Part shown: piece by piece, positions 20,901 through 30,600 of the stretch
How positions within the stretch are numbered: position 1 is the first letter of the stretch
How the letters are laid out: every line of letters starts with the position of its first letter
DNA from: Amphiura filiformis
Lineage: Eukaryota; Echinodermata; Ophiuroidea; Amphilepidida; Amphiuridae
Direction: 5' to 3'
DNA length: 64,000 nucleotides
Assembly: GCF_039555335.1 (NCBI RefSeq)
Contig: NC_092647.1
Location: 7,067,459-7,131,458 of the forward strand
Program-made: the position numbers and the translations under genes
Notes under the pieces: generated by a model
The model's database searches: none
Seen by the model: only the letters and a program-made list of their open reading frames with translations
What the model was told of the DNA's origin: nothing

Positions 20901-23584
20901 ACTAGGGAATCCACCACAAGTGACAATGGAAAATGAGGATATACCAACTATATTTCATGAACTACCCATCAGAACAGATGCTTTTGATATGGAGGAATAC
21001 CAGAAAGCAAAGATGGCTATTAAGGAAGGCAAGAGTTATGGAGAAGATGGTATTCCACCAGAGGTGATCAAGAGATGCAATATTGACATAATCATACTTG
21101 ATTTTTGCAATCAAGTACTACTAAACCGACAAAAACCTAACCAGTGGTCCATCTTGAATCTCATCCCAGTACCTAAGAGCGGCGATCTCAGCCTAACAGC
21201 CAACTACAGGGGAATCAGCCTAAGCTCAATAGTTGCTAAAACATTCAACAGGATGCTCTTGAACAGGATCAGACCACACCTTGATGATAATAATAAGTCT
21301 CAAATTGTTAATACAAATAGGAAGGCGTCTTTTGAGTATAGGCCTAATACATATTTAGGCCTATTAGTATTATAGTTTTGCAATATTATTTTTGTTATTA
21401 TTTATATATTGTGTTATTTAATTTTGATTTATGTTCAATTATCCCAGCAAACACAAAACGTTTTCGAAGTTTTCGACATCATTCGCAAAAGGTTAGAAAA
21501 GGTTGCCAGAAAATGTTTAAATGTCGGGCTATATAAAGGGTATGTATATAAAGGGAATAAAACTTTTTCATAACATTCAAAAACATTTTTTGATAACTTA
21601 CTGCAAATATTCTCAAACATATCATTATTTAAGTGGTGACAAAATATTTGGCAAAAAATGTTTGCAGAAAATATTTTTCAATAACATTTTGAAAACATTT
21701 AAAAAATATTTTTGTAGTGTGTTTCCATACAAAACGTTTTAAAATGTTTTTATGACCTTTATTTAACTCGACATTTATTGTTATTAAAACGTTTTTACCA
21801 AAACCGAAACCCAAAAATATAGGCCTAACCTGTTTGAAACGTTTTAAAAACGTTTTGTGTTTGCCGGGATGGCCTTTCAGACCTTCACATTAAAATGTAG
21901 ATTACTTGCTAGCTTTATATTATAAATGGTCAATGATTTAATATAAAAGTTATTAAAAAATATTATCATTATTTATAACATTGTGATGATTTTTCATTAT
22001 TATTATAAATTTTTATTTCATCATTTCAAATTGTAATATTTTATAATTATTTAACTTTTATTCCATGCAGATTTATGCGCCCACGTTAAGGGCTGGGGTA
22101 TGAACGTTTGGACAGTATTTATTGTGGGACATTAGAGTCATTAGAGCACATCAGACATATCGAATTGCATTCTGAATACGAAGAATGCCATTCTGATATC
22201 AAATAATTTTGATTTTTTGAAATTCGCAATTTAATACACATTTTATGGCAAATCATTAAAAATTGATATTTTTGATATTTAACAGTAGTTACAGTACTTG
22301 AAGTAAACTTTATAAATCTGATGATTTATACTTAAAGTGTATGTAGGTGGGATGAAAAGCCGACGATCAATTGAAAATTTTGACCTTTCGTATTGAAGAT
22401 ATGGATTTTTTTTCCCAAAACACCAAAAAAATTAGGTCTTTTTGGGAAAAAATCCATATCTTCAATATGAAAGGTCAAAATTTTCGATTGACCGTCGGCT
22501 TTTCCTCCCTGCTACATACACTTTAAGAATATATCATTAGATTTATATAATTTACTTCGAGGACTGTTATATATCAAAATTTGAAAAATATCAAATTTTT
22601 ATAATTTGTCATAAAATTTGTATTATATTGTGATTGTCAAAAATGAAAATTATTTGATATCAGAAAGACATGCTTCAGATTCAGAATGCAATTCGATAGG
22701 TCTGAGGTGCTCTCATGTCCCACAAAAATACTGTCGAAACCCAATAAACGCTCATTTTAGATCCCTTAAACTTGGTCAATTTCGCACAGTGGTCCTCTGG
22801 GGATAATTGCCTATCGATTGGATTGACCATGGATATAAACGTATTGGTGATGTCATAAGCTTAACTTTGGTGGACAATAGAATAACCATTGATTGACAAG
22901 GTTACCCCTGCGTCCCCTAGCCGCTTGTCTCATTAGGGGTAAATTCTATATTTTAAAAGGGGCTAAATTTGCTGGTAGGGTAAAACTCGTTTAGGGGGTG
23001 TTACAAGAAAATTTGGTTAGGCATGCGTACACTAATGCTGGTTTCATACTACCCTGCCGCTTGCAGCTGAGCGGCGTGGCGCTACGGATTGCAAACAAAC
23101 GGACACAATAAAGGCTTGTCATTGGTTGAAACGCCCTGCCACTTGCCGCAGCGGCAAGCGGCAGGAAAGTATGCTGGACTGGATCTGGAGGCTTTATATT
23201 AAAGTCTTATTCAGATTTCATTTGACAGCTTAACCATCGCAGATACGCACGCGACGTCAAGCGTGTGCATTGGACCTTGTGCAAATAATACGCGCTGGAC
23301 GGCTAGCAGTACGCTTAATTTGTAAAAGGAAATCTGAATAAAACTTAATCATACTTTTTAGAAGTGGCCCCCTGTTAACTTTTTAAGCTTACCTTGTTCA
23401 AGGCCTGTCTAATTTCTGCGTGTTGTGCAGTAAAAATAGGCTCATCGCACAAGTCATCATAGTTGGTGTATGAAGTACTAGCACTAGTGGCAGATGCAGA
23501 GGATTTCAGCCGCACTATTTGCGAAAATCTGCTTGAAATCCGAGGAACAAATTGACGTGAAATGTTTATCAAGTGAGCTGCCAT
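5834..23584 (-). CDS. Mitochondrial acyl-CoA dehydrogenase, LCAD/IVD-type active site (gene span, 9 exons)
   Basis: Nine minus-strand exons join in perfect phase: 23393-23584, 17441-17561, 16746-16875, 15712-15818, 13055-13222, 8314-8487, 7624-7785, 6591-6750 and 5834-5924. Together they are 1305 nt, or 434 codons plus stop, the usual length for the family. The enzyme would oxidise an acyl-CoA to the 2-enoyl-CoA with FAD and pass electrons to ETF. An Arg/Ser-rich, acid-free N-terminus suggests mitochondrial import. Family signatures are [10 protein letters not shown] (residues 172-181), [13 protein letters not shown] (196-208) and QYWGGMGF. The MCAD-type catalytic Glu is missing near the C-terminus ([10 protein letters not shown], 408-417). 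Instead a Glu precedes the conserved Arg in QQER (Glu290), as in long-chain and isovaleryl-CoA dehydrogenases. Overall similarity looks closest to LCAD-like or so-called acyl-CoA dehydrogenase 6 proteins. Substrate chain length cannot be read from the sequence. No break was seen. Confidence 0.95.
6591..6750 (-). CDS. Acyl-CoA dehydrogenase exon 8 (family signature 2)
   Basis: Encodes [20 protein letters not shown] and then [20 protein letters not shown], which carries the Q-x-x-G-G-x-G-F signature. Acceptor TTTTCAG, donor GTGAGT. Confidence 0.95.
6880..7100. repeat. Dispersed repeat, copy 1
   Basis: Contains AACTATTTTGATTGGTTACA and GTATTTTGATTGGTTA with their inverse CCAATCAGA. A second copy lies at 30046-30330. 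Intronic, no coding capacity. Confidence 0.6.
7290..7540. repeat. MITE-like repeat, copy 1
   Basis: Shares TTAATATCAATATATTTTAT and GAGAATTGTCTTGTGA blocks with 60640-60880. Ends are roughly inverted (AGCGAGATCATAATCGG versus CCGCCGATTACGAGCT). Confidence 0.6.
7624..7785 (-). CDS. Acyl-CoA dehydrogenase exon 7
   Basis: Encodes [20 protein letters not shown] followed by [19 protein letters not shown], helices of the C-terminal domain with the conserved Q-R-x-A-F-G motif. Acceptor CCCACAG, donor GTAAGA. Confidence 0.95.
8314..8487 (-). CDS. Acyl-CoA dehydrogenase exon 6 (catalytic Glu region)
   Basis: Encodes [34 protein letters not shown] and [10 protein letters not shown]. The Glu of QQER (residue 290) sits at the position used as catalytic base in LCAD and IVD. 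Donor GTAAGT. Confidence 0.95.
8920..11429. mobile_element. Non-autonomous DNA transposon with inverted ends, composite
   Basis: The left end CAATTGAATACCTGAGTGGA and the right end TCCACTCAGGTATTCAATTG are inverse copies, each continuing into GAAGAA(G/A)GGCCCAACTCC. Inside, a second inverted pair lies at about 8940-9010 and 10830-11062 (AAAGGTGAACCTCATTGAAA and its inverse), and a short palindrome of the same motif lies at 11227-11270. The region fills most of intron 5 of the dehydrogenase gene. No intact transposase was found. A broken THAP-like stretch ([12 protein letters not shown] ... PSTICREYY at about 9380-9450, plus strand) is a weak hint at a P/Kolobok-type parent. Confidence 0.6.
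11953..12051. repeat. Short hairpin MITE
   Basis: GTTGAGAGTAACGCCATGTT and GGATTTCAC return as the exact inverse at 12021-12051 around a loop of about 40 bases. Confidence 0.8.
12052..13054. other. Intron 5 remainder
   Basis: No gene or clear repeat. The phrase CCTGGCAGTATGCGC(A/G)CGCATCAT is present twice (about 12749 and 12788). Confidence 0.4.
13055..13222 (-). CDS. Acyl-CoA dehydrogenase exon 5
   Basis: Encodes [20 protein letters not shown] and ITNG, part of the middle beta domain that covers the flavin. Acceptor TTTGACAG, donor GTGAGA. Confidence 0.95.
13881..14647. repeat. 66-bp minisatellite, main array (about 11.6 copies)
   Basis: Near-identical 66-bp units start every 66 bases from 13881 (ATAATGGAGGCATCTCTTCC ... 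CCCACAGATGGA). Because 66 is divisible by three, several frames stay open for 229-289 codons in both directions; these are artefacts of the repeat, not genes. Only a few point variants separate the units, so the array is young or homogenised. It lies in intron 4 of the dehydrogenase gene. Confidence 0.97.
14648..15487. mobile_element. MITE inserted inside the minisatellite
   Basis: Left end TATGTGGCCATGTGTCTTGA and right end TCAAAACACATGGCCATGTA are inverted copies (about 35 bp, continuing with ACTCGCC). The minisatellite unit is interrupted on the left at ...AGGAGATAGATATG and resumes on the right at TAGGTAATCCC, so the element landed within an existing array. No coding capacity. Confidence 0.8.
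15046..15077. promoter_or_regulatory. Overlapping nuclear-receptor DR1 motifs
   Basis: TGACCTTTGACCTTTGACC is, on the other strand, three AGGTCA-like half-sites each spaced by one base (DR1). A further TTTGACCT follows at 15070. DR1 is the classic site for HNF4 and PPAR/RXR-type receptors. It sits inside the MITE in an intron of a fatty-acid oxidation type gene. Function is inferred. Confidence 0.4.
15488..15700. repeat. 66-bp minisatellite, right fragment (about 3 copies)
   Basis: The same unit as at 13881 but a diverged subfamily (CTTTCACATTTCTATCAGG in place of CTTCCACCCTTCTATCAGG), with the last unit decaying. It ends about a dozen bases from the exon 4 splice donor. Confidence 0.9.
15712..15818 (-). 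CDS. Acyl-CoA dehydrogenase exon 4 (family signature 1)
   Basis: Encodes [17 protein letters not shown] and the FAD/substrate-binding signature [15 protein letters not shown]. Donor GTAAGT. A 66-bp minisatellite begins only about a dozen bases into the downstream intron. Confidence 0.95.
16215..16402 (-). repeat. tRNA-derived SINE-like repeat, copy 1
   Basis: Same body as 16519-16725 (GAGGTTAGGCTGCC ... ATGCATGCACG ... TTGGGTTAGGGTTA) but the tRNA-like head is truncated. Confidence 0.55.
16519..16725 (-). repeat. tRNA-derived SINE-like repeat, copy 2
   Basis: The minus strand shows a tRNA-like head with B-box GGTTCGAATCCCGGG and an A-box-like GGTAGCTACAGGTCGG. A body shared with the copy at 16215 follows, so the pair forms a near-tandem duplication in intron 3. 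Confidence 0.6.
16746..16875 (-). CDS. Acyl-CoA dehydrogenase exon 3
   Basis: Encodes [20 protein letters not shown] and then [16 protein letters not shown], the end of the N-terminal helical domain. The donor is GTATGT, cutting after GCAAA. Joining to exon 4 gives NFGSDE, matching the family pattern N-[FH]-G-[ST]-[DE]-E, so the GTATGT cut at 16745 is preferred over the GTATGC four bases further into the intron. Confidence 0.92.
17441..17561 (-). CDS. Acyl-CoA dehydrogenase exon 2
   Basis: Acceptor CTTTACAG and donor GTGAAT. Encodes [20 protein letters not shown] and the [12 protein letters not shown] strand of the N-terminal helical domain. Enters in phase 0 and leaves one base. Confidence 0.93.
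17562..18454. other. Intron 1, left part
   Basis: AT-rich sequence without recognised genes or elements. Confidence 0.4.
18455..18520. repeat. Inverted repeat arm (partner at 22880-22940)
   Basis: AGACAAGCGGCTAGGGGACG continuing to CCTTGTCAATC is the inverse of 22899-22938, with 2-3 mismatches. The two arms enclose the LINE and MITE cluster of intron 1. Confidence 0.6.
18990..20205 (-). mobile_element. LINE, 3' part of ORF2 (reverse transcriptase C-terminal half), degenerate
   Basis: Reading leftward from 20205, the frames give [20 protein letters not shown], a broken FDTV box, [19 protein letters not shown] and then a frame-shifted ITDLDLA(E/D)D catalytic box at about 19750. The typical LINE tail follows: [24 protein letters not shown] and RLRFAGHC. 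At least two 1-nt lesions interrupt it. The 3' end at about 18990-19013 is a short AAGT-type tandem tail, as in RTE-like elements. The 5' half is inverted next to it (20206-21300). Confidence 0.85.
20206..21300 (+). mobile_element. Inverted 5' half of the same LINE (endonuclease end and RT N-terminus)
   Basis: The plus strand gives the end of an APE-type endonuclease ([30 protein letters not shown]) and a linker. The RT N-terminus follows ([33 protein letters not shown]), ending at NRIRPHLDD near 21290. That is just where the minus-strand half begins (NQCGFRE), so the two pieces are one element with its 5' part flipped. Confidence 0.85.
21443..21868. repeat. MITE with AACGTTTT-rich ends
   Basis: Left end TCCCAGCAAACACAAAACGT and right end ACGTTTTGTGTTTGCCGGGA are inverse copies; the interior is rich in AAACATTTT/AAAACGTTT motifs. 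Confidence 0.75.
22092..22744. repeat. Large fold-back element (about 650 bp)
   Basis: Almost the whole segment is an imperfect palindrome centred near 22420. Matching pairs include GGACAGTATTTATTGTGGGAC with GTCCCACAAAAATACTGTCG, CGAATTGCATTCTGAAT with ATTCAGAATGCAATTCG, and AATCCATATCTTCAATA around the centre. No coding capacity. Confidence 0.85.
22880..22940. repeat. Inverted repeat arm (partner at 18455-18520)
   Basis: GATTGACAAGGTTACCCCTG and then CGTCCCCTAGCCGCTTGTCT, inverse of the left arm. Confidence 0.6.
23037..23175. repeat. MITE with GC-rich inverted ends
   Basis: Left GTTTCATACTACCCTGCCGC and right GCGGCAGGAAAGTATGC are inverse copies; in intron 1 close to the first exon of the dehydrogenase. 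Confidence 0.6.
23393..23584 (-). CDS. Acyl-CoA dehydrogenase exon 1 (start, targeting peptide)
   Basis: The ATG is at 23584 reading leftward ([11 protein letters not shown]). The first ~40 residues have Arg and Lys, many Ser and no acidic residue until the Asp-rich stretch NYDDLCDEP, so a mitochondrial presequence is likely. The exon is 64 codons, ends ...RQALNK at a GTAAGC donor and leaves phase 0. Possible 5' UTR exons were not identified. Confidence 0.9.
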
Positions 23585-24643
23585 CTTCAATAAAGGTCAT
23601 GAAAGTGCATTGTGGGTCAGATTTCATAACGTTAGACTTGGTTGCAGTCTCAATAGTATTTTATAATAATTTTAAATATTCAAACAAACAAAAAAATATT
23701 GGATAATACAATTAAGAATTGAAGTTTCCACCCATAAGAATATTTTTCAGAACAATTTTCCCTGTCTAGATTGAAAAAAAAAGTGATATTTTTATACAGT
23801 CTTCAAGTCTTGGTTCATTCTAATTAATTGGCGACGGGCTGTGCGAAAAGCAGTCAATACGGAAATTCCCAATTTGGTGGAAGTGAATTTTTGCCTCTGA
23901 AGTGAAAGCAGAGATCGGGACAAAAAATAGGACAAAATAAGGACAAAATAAGGTACAAATTTATGATTGCGCTGGCCGCCAACTATTCTATCTCATCTGC
24001 CGTGGGCAATCCTTCAGTTATCATTATTTCGCCCAAACGCCTATCCGGGAATGCTATATAAATACCAGGGCTTGAAGTTGAAATAAGCCTCAGAATCAGA
24101 TCCAGGACTTGGGGCAGTTGCCAAAGGTGTGAGTTTAAACGTAACGGTAATATCATACTGTACATGTAGGTAACTATGAGAGGCAAACCTTTAACACATT
24201 TGCTAGTCAGCCAAATTCGCCTAGACTGGGGCCCAAACACAATACATATTTACATAAAAATTTAAAAGAAAAGATTGGACTGGACAGCCTGGTCAAGGAA
24301 ACCTACATGTACAAATGTACAAATATTAAAATATGTTGTCTATAGGGCCTACTTCACTTGACCCAAATTATTTGCTGGAGGCGCATCATATTGTGAAACG
24401 CGGGAATTCAAATCAAATAGCAATATTTTCAAGTTAATGTTACATTGTCAAGTTTGGTGCTGTGATATTGCTAGATTAAGCATGTATAATTTATAAGATA
24501 AATATATTTTATGAAAAAGTTATACATGTACAGTGCACTATCACGTCTTGGTAACAGCACATTTAAAAGTTAGGGTAGAATAATAAAATATACTGAAGTA
24601 TCAATCTTATGTTCATTTCTTCCTTAGATAAACAAAGTAACTG
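23585..24643. promoter_or_regulatory. Head-to-head intergenic region (candidate bidirectional promoter)
   Basis: The two start codons face away from each other about 1.06 kb apart. The region holds no recognised gene. An acceptor-like TTCCTTAG ends at 24626 shortly before the esterase ATG, so a 5' UTR exon of that gene may lie within this interval. Shared regulation is inferred from geometry only. Confidence 0.4.
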
Positions 24644-24697
24644 ATGATGACTTCTTCTTGGCCAAAAATCATCTTATTTGGCGATTCCATAACTCAA
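24644..24697 (+). CDS. IAH1: IAH1 exon 1 (block I, catalytic Ser)
   Basis: MMTSSWPKIILFGDSITQ, ending at a GTAAGT donor in phase 0. In-frame TAA at 24638-24640. Confidence 0.95.
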
Positions 24698-27600
24698 GTA
24701 AGTATGGTAATCAAGTGATTGATTAGAGGAATTAAATGGTAGAACATTTTCATTGGAAAAGTTTTTTTAATTTTATATAATTGACTTCAGATTCAGATTG
24801 TTTCTAATAATGTCCACACATCAAGGTTCAAATGAAAAAGCATGATTGATTGATGGACTATGATGAAGTATTGGGTTATTTCAGTTGAAATCCATGTCAC
24901 CCTCTATGGGGGGGCAGCATCAAGAGTGAAAATAAGAGAGCTTGAACCAGGGGCCACTTTGGCAAAAAAAGTGGCCACTGGTTCATCAAAATTTGGAAAA
25001 ACCAGGGGCCATTTCCAATTACCAAGGGGCCAATAAAAATAAAGATGTGCTGGATGAGTTAAATAAGCAGTATTTGCTTGTAATTTGATAATTTTGGTTC
25101 ACTATCCAGGGGGCCAGTTTTGTGAGAAAAGTGTCCCCTGGTCAACTAAAATTGAGATGGAACCAGGGGCCATTTCAGAGTTTCTGGGGGCCAAACGGCT
25201 CCTGTCTCCCACTTAATTTCACCCCTGGGCAGGATACGTATAAGAAGCTGTGTGAAAGAAAACATGGATTTTGGGTGGATTTAAAGCTCTAGCAAAACGA
25301 GGATCCGCGATTAGGGTCTCAAAGCACTCATTTTACTGAAAGAAGGGATATTTTTTTTAAAGAACGATCCTCGCATAGGGTAGTTTTTAAAAATTACCCA
25401 ATTAATGGCCATTAGTGGTGACATATTTATCAAGTTATTCTGCACAAAAGAGTGCTTTCCGAAATATTTTACACACCAGACTTCAACAGACTTCATTTAA
25501 ATCAAATTGATAAAAAAAATTAAAAATCGCTGATTTAAATCAAATTTTTTACTAATTTGATTAATTATGGACGATTAATAATCATCTGCATTATCCTATT
25601 TTCGATTTTCTGTGGGATTTTAATTAATTTAACAACCCTTTGTAGGTTTTTTACCAGTTAGAATTTTTGTCAGTGGAAATTGCATTGATTTAGGGGGCTT
25701 CCATTTTCTTTGTTACAAGGAGGGTCATGAATATATCGGTGACTGAAATTTTTTATGATCCCCCTATCTTGGGTTGAAAATTTGTATGACCTCCCTTCTG
25801 CCCACACAGATTTCTTGTTGGAACTACAGATTGTGCACATATTTTGACTGTTAAGACAAAAGAATGTGAATGTTCTGTGTGGAAATTTTGAGTCCCAGCC
25901 TTAATAATTTTACAACTCCCCTATTTTTGGTGTAAAAAAATTAAGAACGACTGAACCTCCTATTTTTGGTATAGAAATTCTGTGACCCCCTGTTTTTCAT
26001 GATGCCTTTCTGAAGAAAATGACAGCCCCTGCTCTTAATATTTCCAAGTTTTGACATGTTCAAGACACCAATCAAGGTCCTGATGCCTTATGAAATTGTA
26101 ATTTATTTTATATAATTTTAAAGAAATTAATGATTGGTTTATTTACAAAATGTACAGTTCTCTTTTGGCGAAGGAGGATGGGGTGCTTTCATTGCTGATA
26201 AACTGCAGAGGTAAGATTGTTTGTTTTTCTGTTTGTTTGTTTTTTTGTTTGTTTGTTTCATTTTTGTCAGAGTTAATCATGCTCATAATGGGATATTACA
26301 TTTGAAACCCATACACCCCTATGGAAGACATAATCTTAATCTCCCACACAGGGGGTGTAGATTTCAAATGAAGTCACCCATTCAGGTAACCCCATTTGAA
26401 ATTCATACCCCCTGTGGGAGATTCAAGTCATGTCTTCCCTAGGGTGTTTATGGAAAAACCTATTGCCAATGTTCAAAGTAAGATGGGTCCTTGGGCCAAT
26501 TATAGCCTGTGATAATTACAGAGGGCCTGAAAATAAACAACCCTTCAGTGCCCACTATTCAGTACAGATGTAAAGCTGATTTCAGCATCAGTCAATGGTA
26601 TTACATTAATACTTATTGTTGATTTGGAAGTCTGAAGTCTTATAAAGTGTCACAAAATGAGGACCAGTATAACACATAATCCTAAATTTTAGTTCAGGCC
26701 TTGAAGTTGAACATTGATTATTAGGGCCACAGATTTCAAACCCAAAGGCTGTTCTATTAAACTGGCCCTCAAAGATTTTGGCTTATTTTGAACACTGATC
26801 ATTGTTATGTTTATTCCACACAATAAATCTACAGTTATGTACACTGGCGTAGCCTGGTTAATGTAAGATGTGAACTGTTGACCCCTAATTTCTTGGCCCA
26901 GTGTGCTCAGAATCTAAAAAGGAGGAGGGAAGGGTTCAGAGCAAACTTTTCAAATTTTTTTCATGCACTGTTATATATAGGCCTACTATTAACTTATGTA
27001 GCAACATAAACAGACAGAATGGGGGAACATGTACTTAGTTTCTTCACCATGCACAAGCAGTGCACACAGAAAAATACAGACAACAAGATGAAACATGGAA
27101 ACTAAATTGAATCACTGTGTGTTGTTATCTACATTTTTTTAATATATTTTAATATCAACTTTACAATTAATTTTAATTTAACTTTTATACCAATTTTACT
27201 GATCTTTTTATTGAAATTCTGCAAGTCGCCATTTTATACCAATTTGACACATTCTTTTCATAACAAATTTGCACCTTATATCAATTATTAGGTACATTTA
27301 TTTCATTCAAATTATACACTTTATAACAATTTTAGACATTCTTTTCATTACAATTCTACATTTTTACCAATTTTAACAAAATTTCATAAGAATTTTACAT
27401 ATTCTCTCTCATTTTTGGCAGAAAATGTGACGTAGTGAATCGTGGCCTTTCAGGATACAACACCAGCCTTGCCAAGTTAGCCTTACCAAGACTACTCCCT
27501 AAATCACAGATACCACAAGTATCAGTCCTTACCCTGTTTATGGGAGCTAATGATGCTGCACTTGAAGAATTGTACCCTCAGCAGTATATTTCAGTCAGTA

Positions 27601-30600
27601 GTTATGTAGCCAATATGAAGGTTGGTGTTGAGATTAGTATTCTGTTGGTTAATTTATTTTTTAATAGATGCACTCATCCTGTACATTATGACACTGTATT
27701 GAATCCAATGCAACCGCTGAATCAAAGTTACAAGTATTTGAATGAACTAAGGTCTAAAGTGACACTTTGGCTTATACAAGGAAAAAAGATTCTCATCGAG
27801 AGCACTTTATGACTTTGCACAGCCAATAATGGTGGTCACACAAAATATTGATGCAAGCAAAGGGACAGAGAAGAAAAAAGTGAAGGAAAAATTTACTGCT
27901 TCTAATAAAGCTTGATTGAAAACAAAATGTTGCCTATTTGGTGTGCTGGTTAGAATCTTTTGTCGCTTGTATAGGCCAAAGTACCGCTTTTAAAATGGGA
28001 CATTTTGTTTATTCAAATGCCTGTAACTTTGCTTCTAGAGGTTGCATTGGATTCAATACAGTGTCATGATGAGTAGGATAAAATTTAAAAAATTTATCTA
28101 TATGGTTTAGTTTTAACATTATGATTTTTTTTCAAGTGTTCGGATACTTTCCGGGCGCAGTGTACATTACAATAGCACTCAGTATATACTCAGTTGGTGG
28201 CATGTTTCATCTTGATTTGTATTCCAATGTTTGAATTCACAAAATTACAAGAATAAATAATTTTTCATTATTACAATATCAAAATTAATGTAGCAATAAT
28301 ATAGATTTTAGTGATTACTGTAAAACCCCGTCTACAAGCATATAGTGTGCTTCTGATGAAAGCTACATTAATCCAGTCGCCATTATGGAGTTTGAGCAAA
28401 TAAATTACGGATTCAAGCATATACAAAAAGTATTATTTTAAGACCGATCAATTGTATTGGTATATTAACGCTTGCTTTGAATTAATTAAGCTTTTATAAA
28501 AAACACTATATATGCTTGTAGACGGGGTTTTACGGTATATTGACATTCACTTCTCCTTTACCCCATAAAATTGACTTTTGTTTTTGCACATGAAGAAGTT
28601 TATTTTTCAAAAATCCAGAACTTATCATGCCCAGCTTGAGATACATATGCTTAGGAACCAGGGGCTTGGGGGGGTGCTCAGTCCCTCAATTATTTTGGTG
28701 TGGGCTGGAATACCTTTCAGCCCCACCCCCATAATTCAAGGTGAAGTTAAAAAATTGTGATTAGATATAGGGAAAATGGGTGTTTGTGACCTATATTTTG
28801 CAAAATTTTCTGACACTGAGGGTGGAAACCCCCCTCCAGGGTAGCGCACAAAATATTTGTCAATTCTTGCCCCCCCATGTTGAAAATCTTCCTAATCCTA
28901 AGCCAATGAGATATGTTTCCTGTACATGATATGAACAAAATTTTTGACAGCCTCACTACTCCTCCCTACCTCACCCCATAAAATTGAGAATTTAGCATCA
29001 ACTGAAACAATTCCAACTATGAAACAAACAGTGCTAATTATCATATTTATGTACTATTGACATGCAATGGGATGCAGTGGAAGTGCCAGGGGAGGGGGGA
29101 TCGGAAATCCTCTCAGTCTTGGGATTTGCTGCCCCTCCTAATTTCCCCCTCCAGTCAAAATGTTAGAAATCAGGAAAATATCCCCTTTGGGGGCAAAAAA
29201 AAAGTTGTTGGCAAATTTTCAGACCCCCCTAAAATGTATGGCCATCATTGCCATTCTGGGGACACCACTAATGGGAGGTTCACTCAATATGAGATGATAC
29301 AGGGTGATGAAACCATCTTCTACCCCTCTCTCACTCTTATTCTGAAGACCTGCTTTTGAAAGCCACATTGTTGGAAATCTGGGAAAAGAAGTGTTTCTCT
29401 CAATCATTCAGGTCACAAATAACACTTGTTCAGTGCCAATAAGGGTACCATGACAGGCCCTTGCTGACACTGCAAATTTCTCCCAGTTCTCCGTGGTTCA
29501 ATAGCTGCCTTGAAGCCATGTGCAACCCCCCCTCAAGGAACTGGAACAAGTCCCAAAACTTTAGAACTTTAAAATTTTCCCCAAGCATCAAAACAGTTTA
29601 ATAGAACACTAAATACCAAACATTTCAGTTTAAATTTACATTTTTTATCCACTACAAATATTAGTACCGGTATTATTTTAATTGCAGCATACCTATCAAA
29701 ATGAAAGTTGAGTGCCCATCCCAATGAGTGCTATTGTAATGATTTATTTTGCTTTGTATCTTTTTCTTTTAAATGATTGTAAAACTAAAACGGGTAAATA
29801 CAGGAAATGTGATATAGTAAATCGTGGATTCTCAGGATACAACTCAACACTTGGAAAAGTTGCACTTCTTAAGGTGATCCCTAAAACTGCCATTCCTGCA
29901 ATCACCATGGTAACAATCCTATTTGGAACCAATGATGCAACACTTGACAGTAGTAATGCAAAATATGTATCCAGTGATGACTTTTGCTTAAATATAAAGG
30001 TACACCAATTTGTTTGATATTTTAAAATAAAATTATCATTAACACCACATGGTCACTACCAGCCAAATTATTGGCCTCTAAGAACTATTTTGATTGGCTA
30101 CAAAGAGGTCTATATATATCACATATTGAGCTAATCAGAGAGGTGTTAAGAATGGTCAGTTGGGCTGAAGGAAATTAGGCAAAAAATTGCAAAGAGATCT
30201 ATTTTGATTGGTTATTCAGCATATCATTACATGTAATGAACCAATCAGAACCACTGTAAGAAAGGTAGTATTCAGCATATCATGTAATGAACCAATCAGA
30301 GCCACTGTAACTTAAGAAAGGTAGTAGTGCCCATGGGGTTAAGAAAGAGAAAATACATTTTTGCTTTTGCTCTATATACTGATTAGAAGCACATTTTTTG
30401 CATTTATGGAAACTGTCCTAAAACTTGCATCTTGTGGGTTTTTTTTTAACAAGGCAATGATAGACTACTTGCAAGAAGGCGGACTGGAGGCGAGTAAAAT
30501 TGTTCTCATCACTCCACCGCCTATTTATGGTGAAGGATGGAAGAAACATTGTCAGACCACTTATGGTAAGAAACATTAAACATCAGGATCGATTGCCGAA

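Noticed and set aside
20539-21375. A 278-codon plus-strand frame as a host gene
   Set aside because: It is the RT N-terminal half of a LINE ([20 protein letters not shown]), flipped by twin priming.
23585-23590. A start of the dehydrogenase two codons upstream of 23584
   Set aside because: That codon is TTG; the first ATG at 23584 gives a normal targeting peptide.
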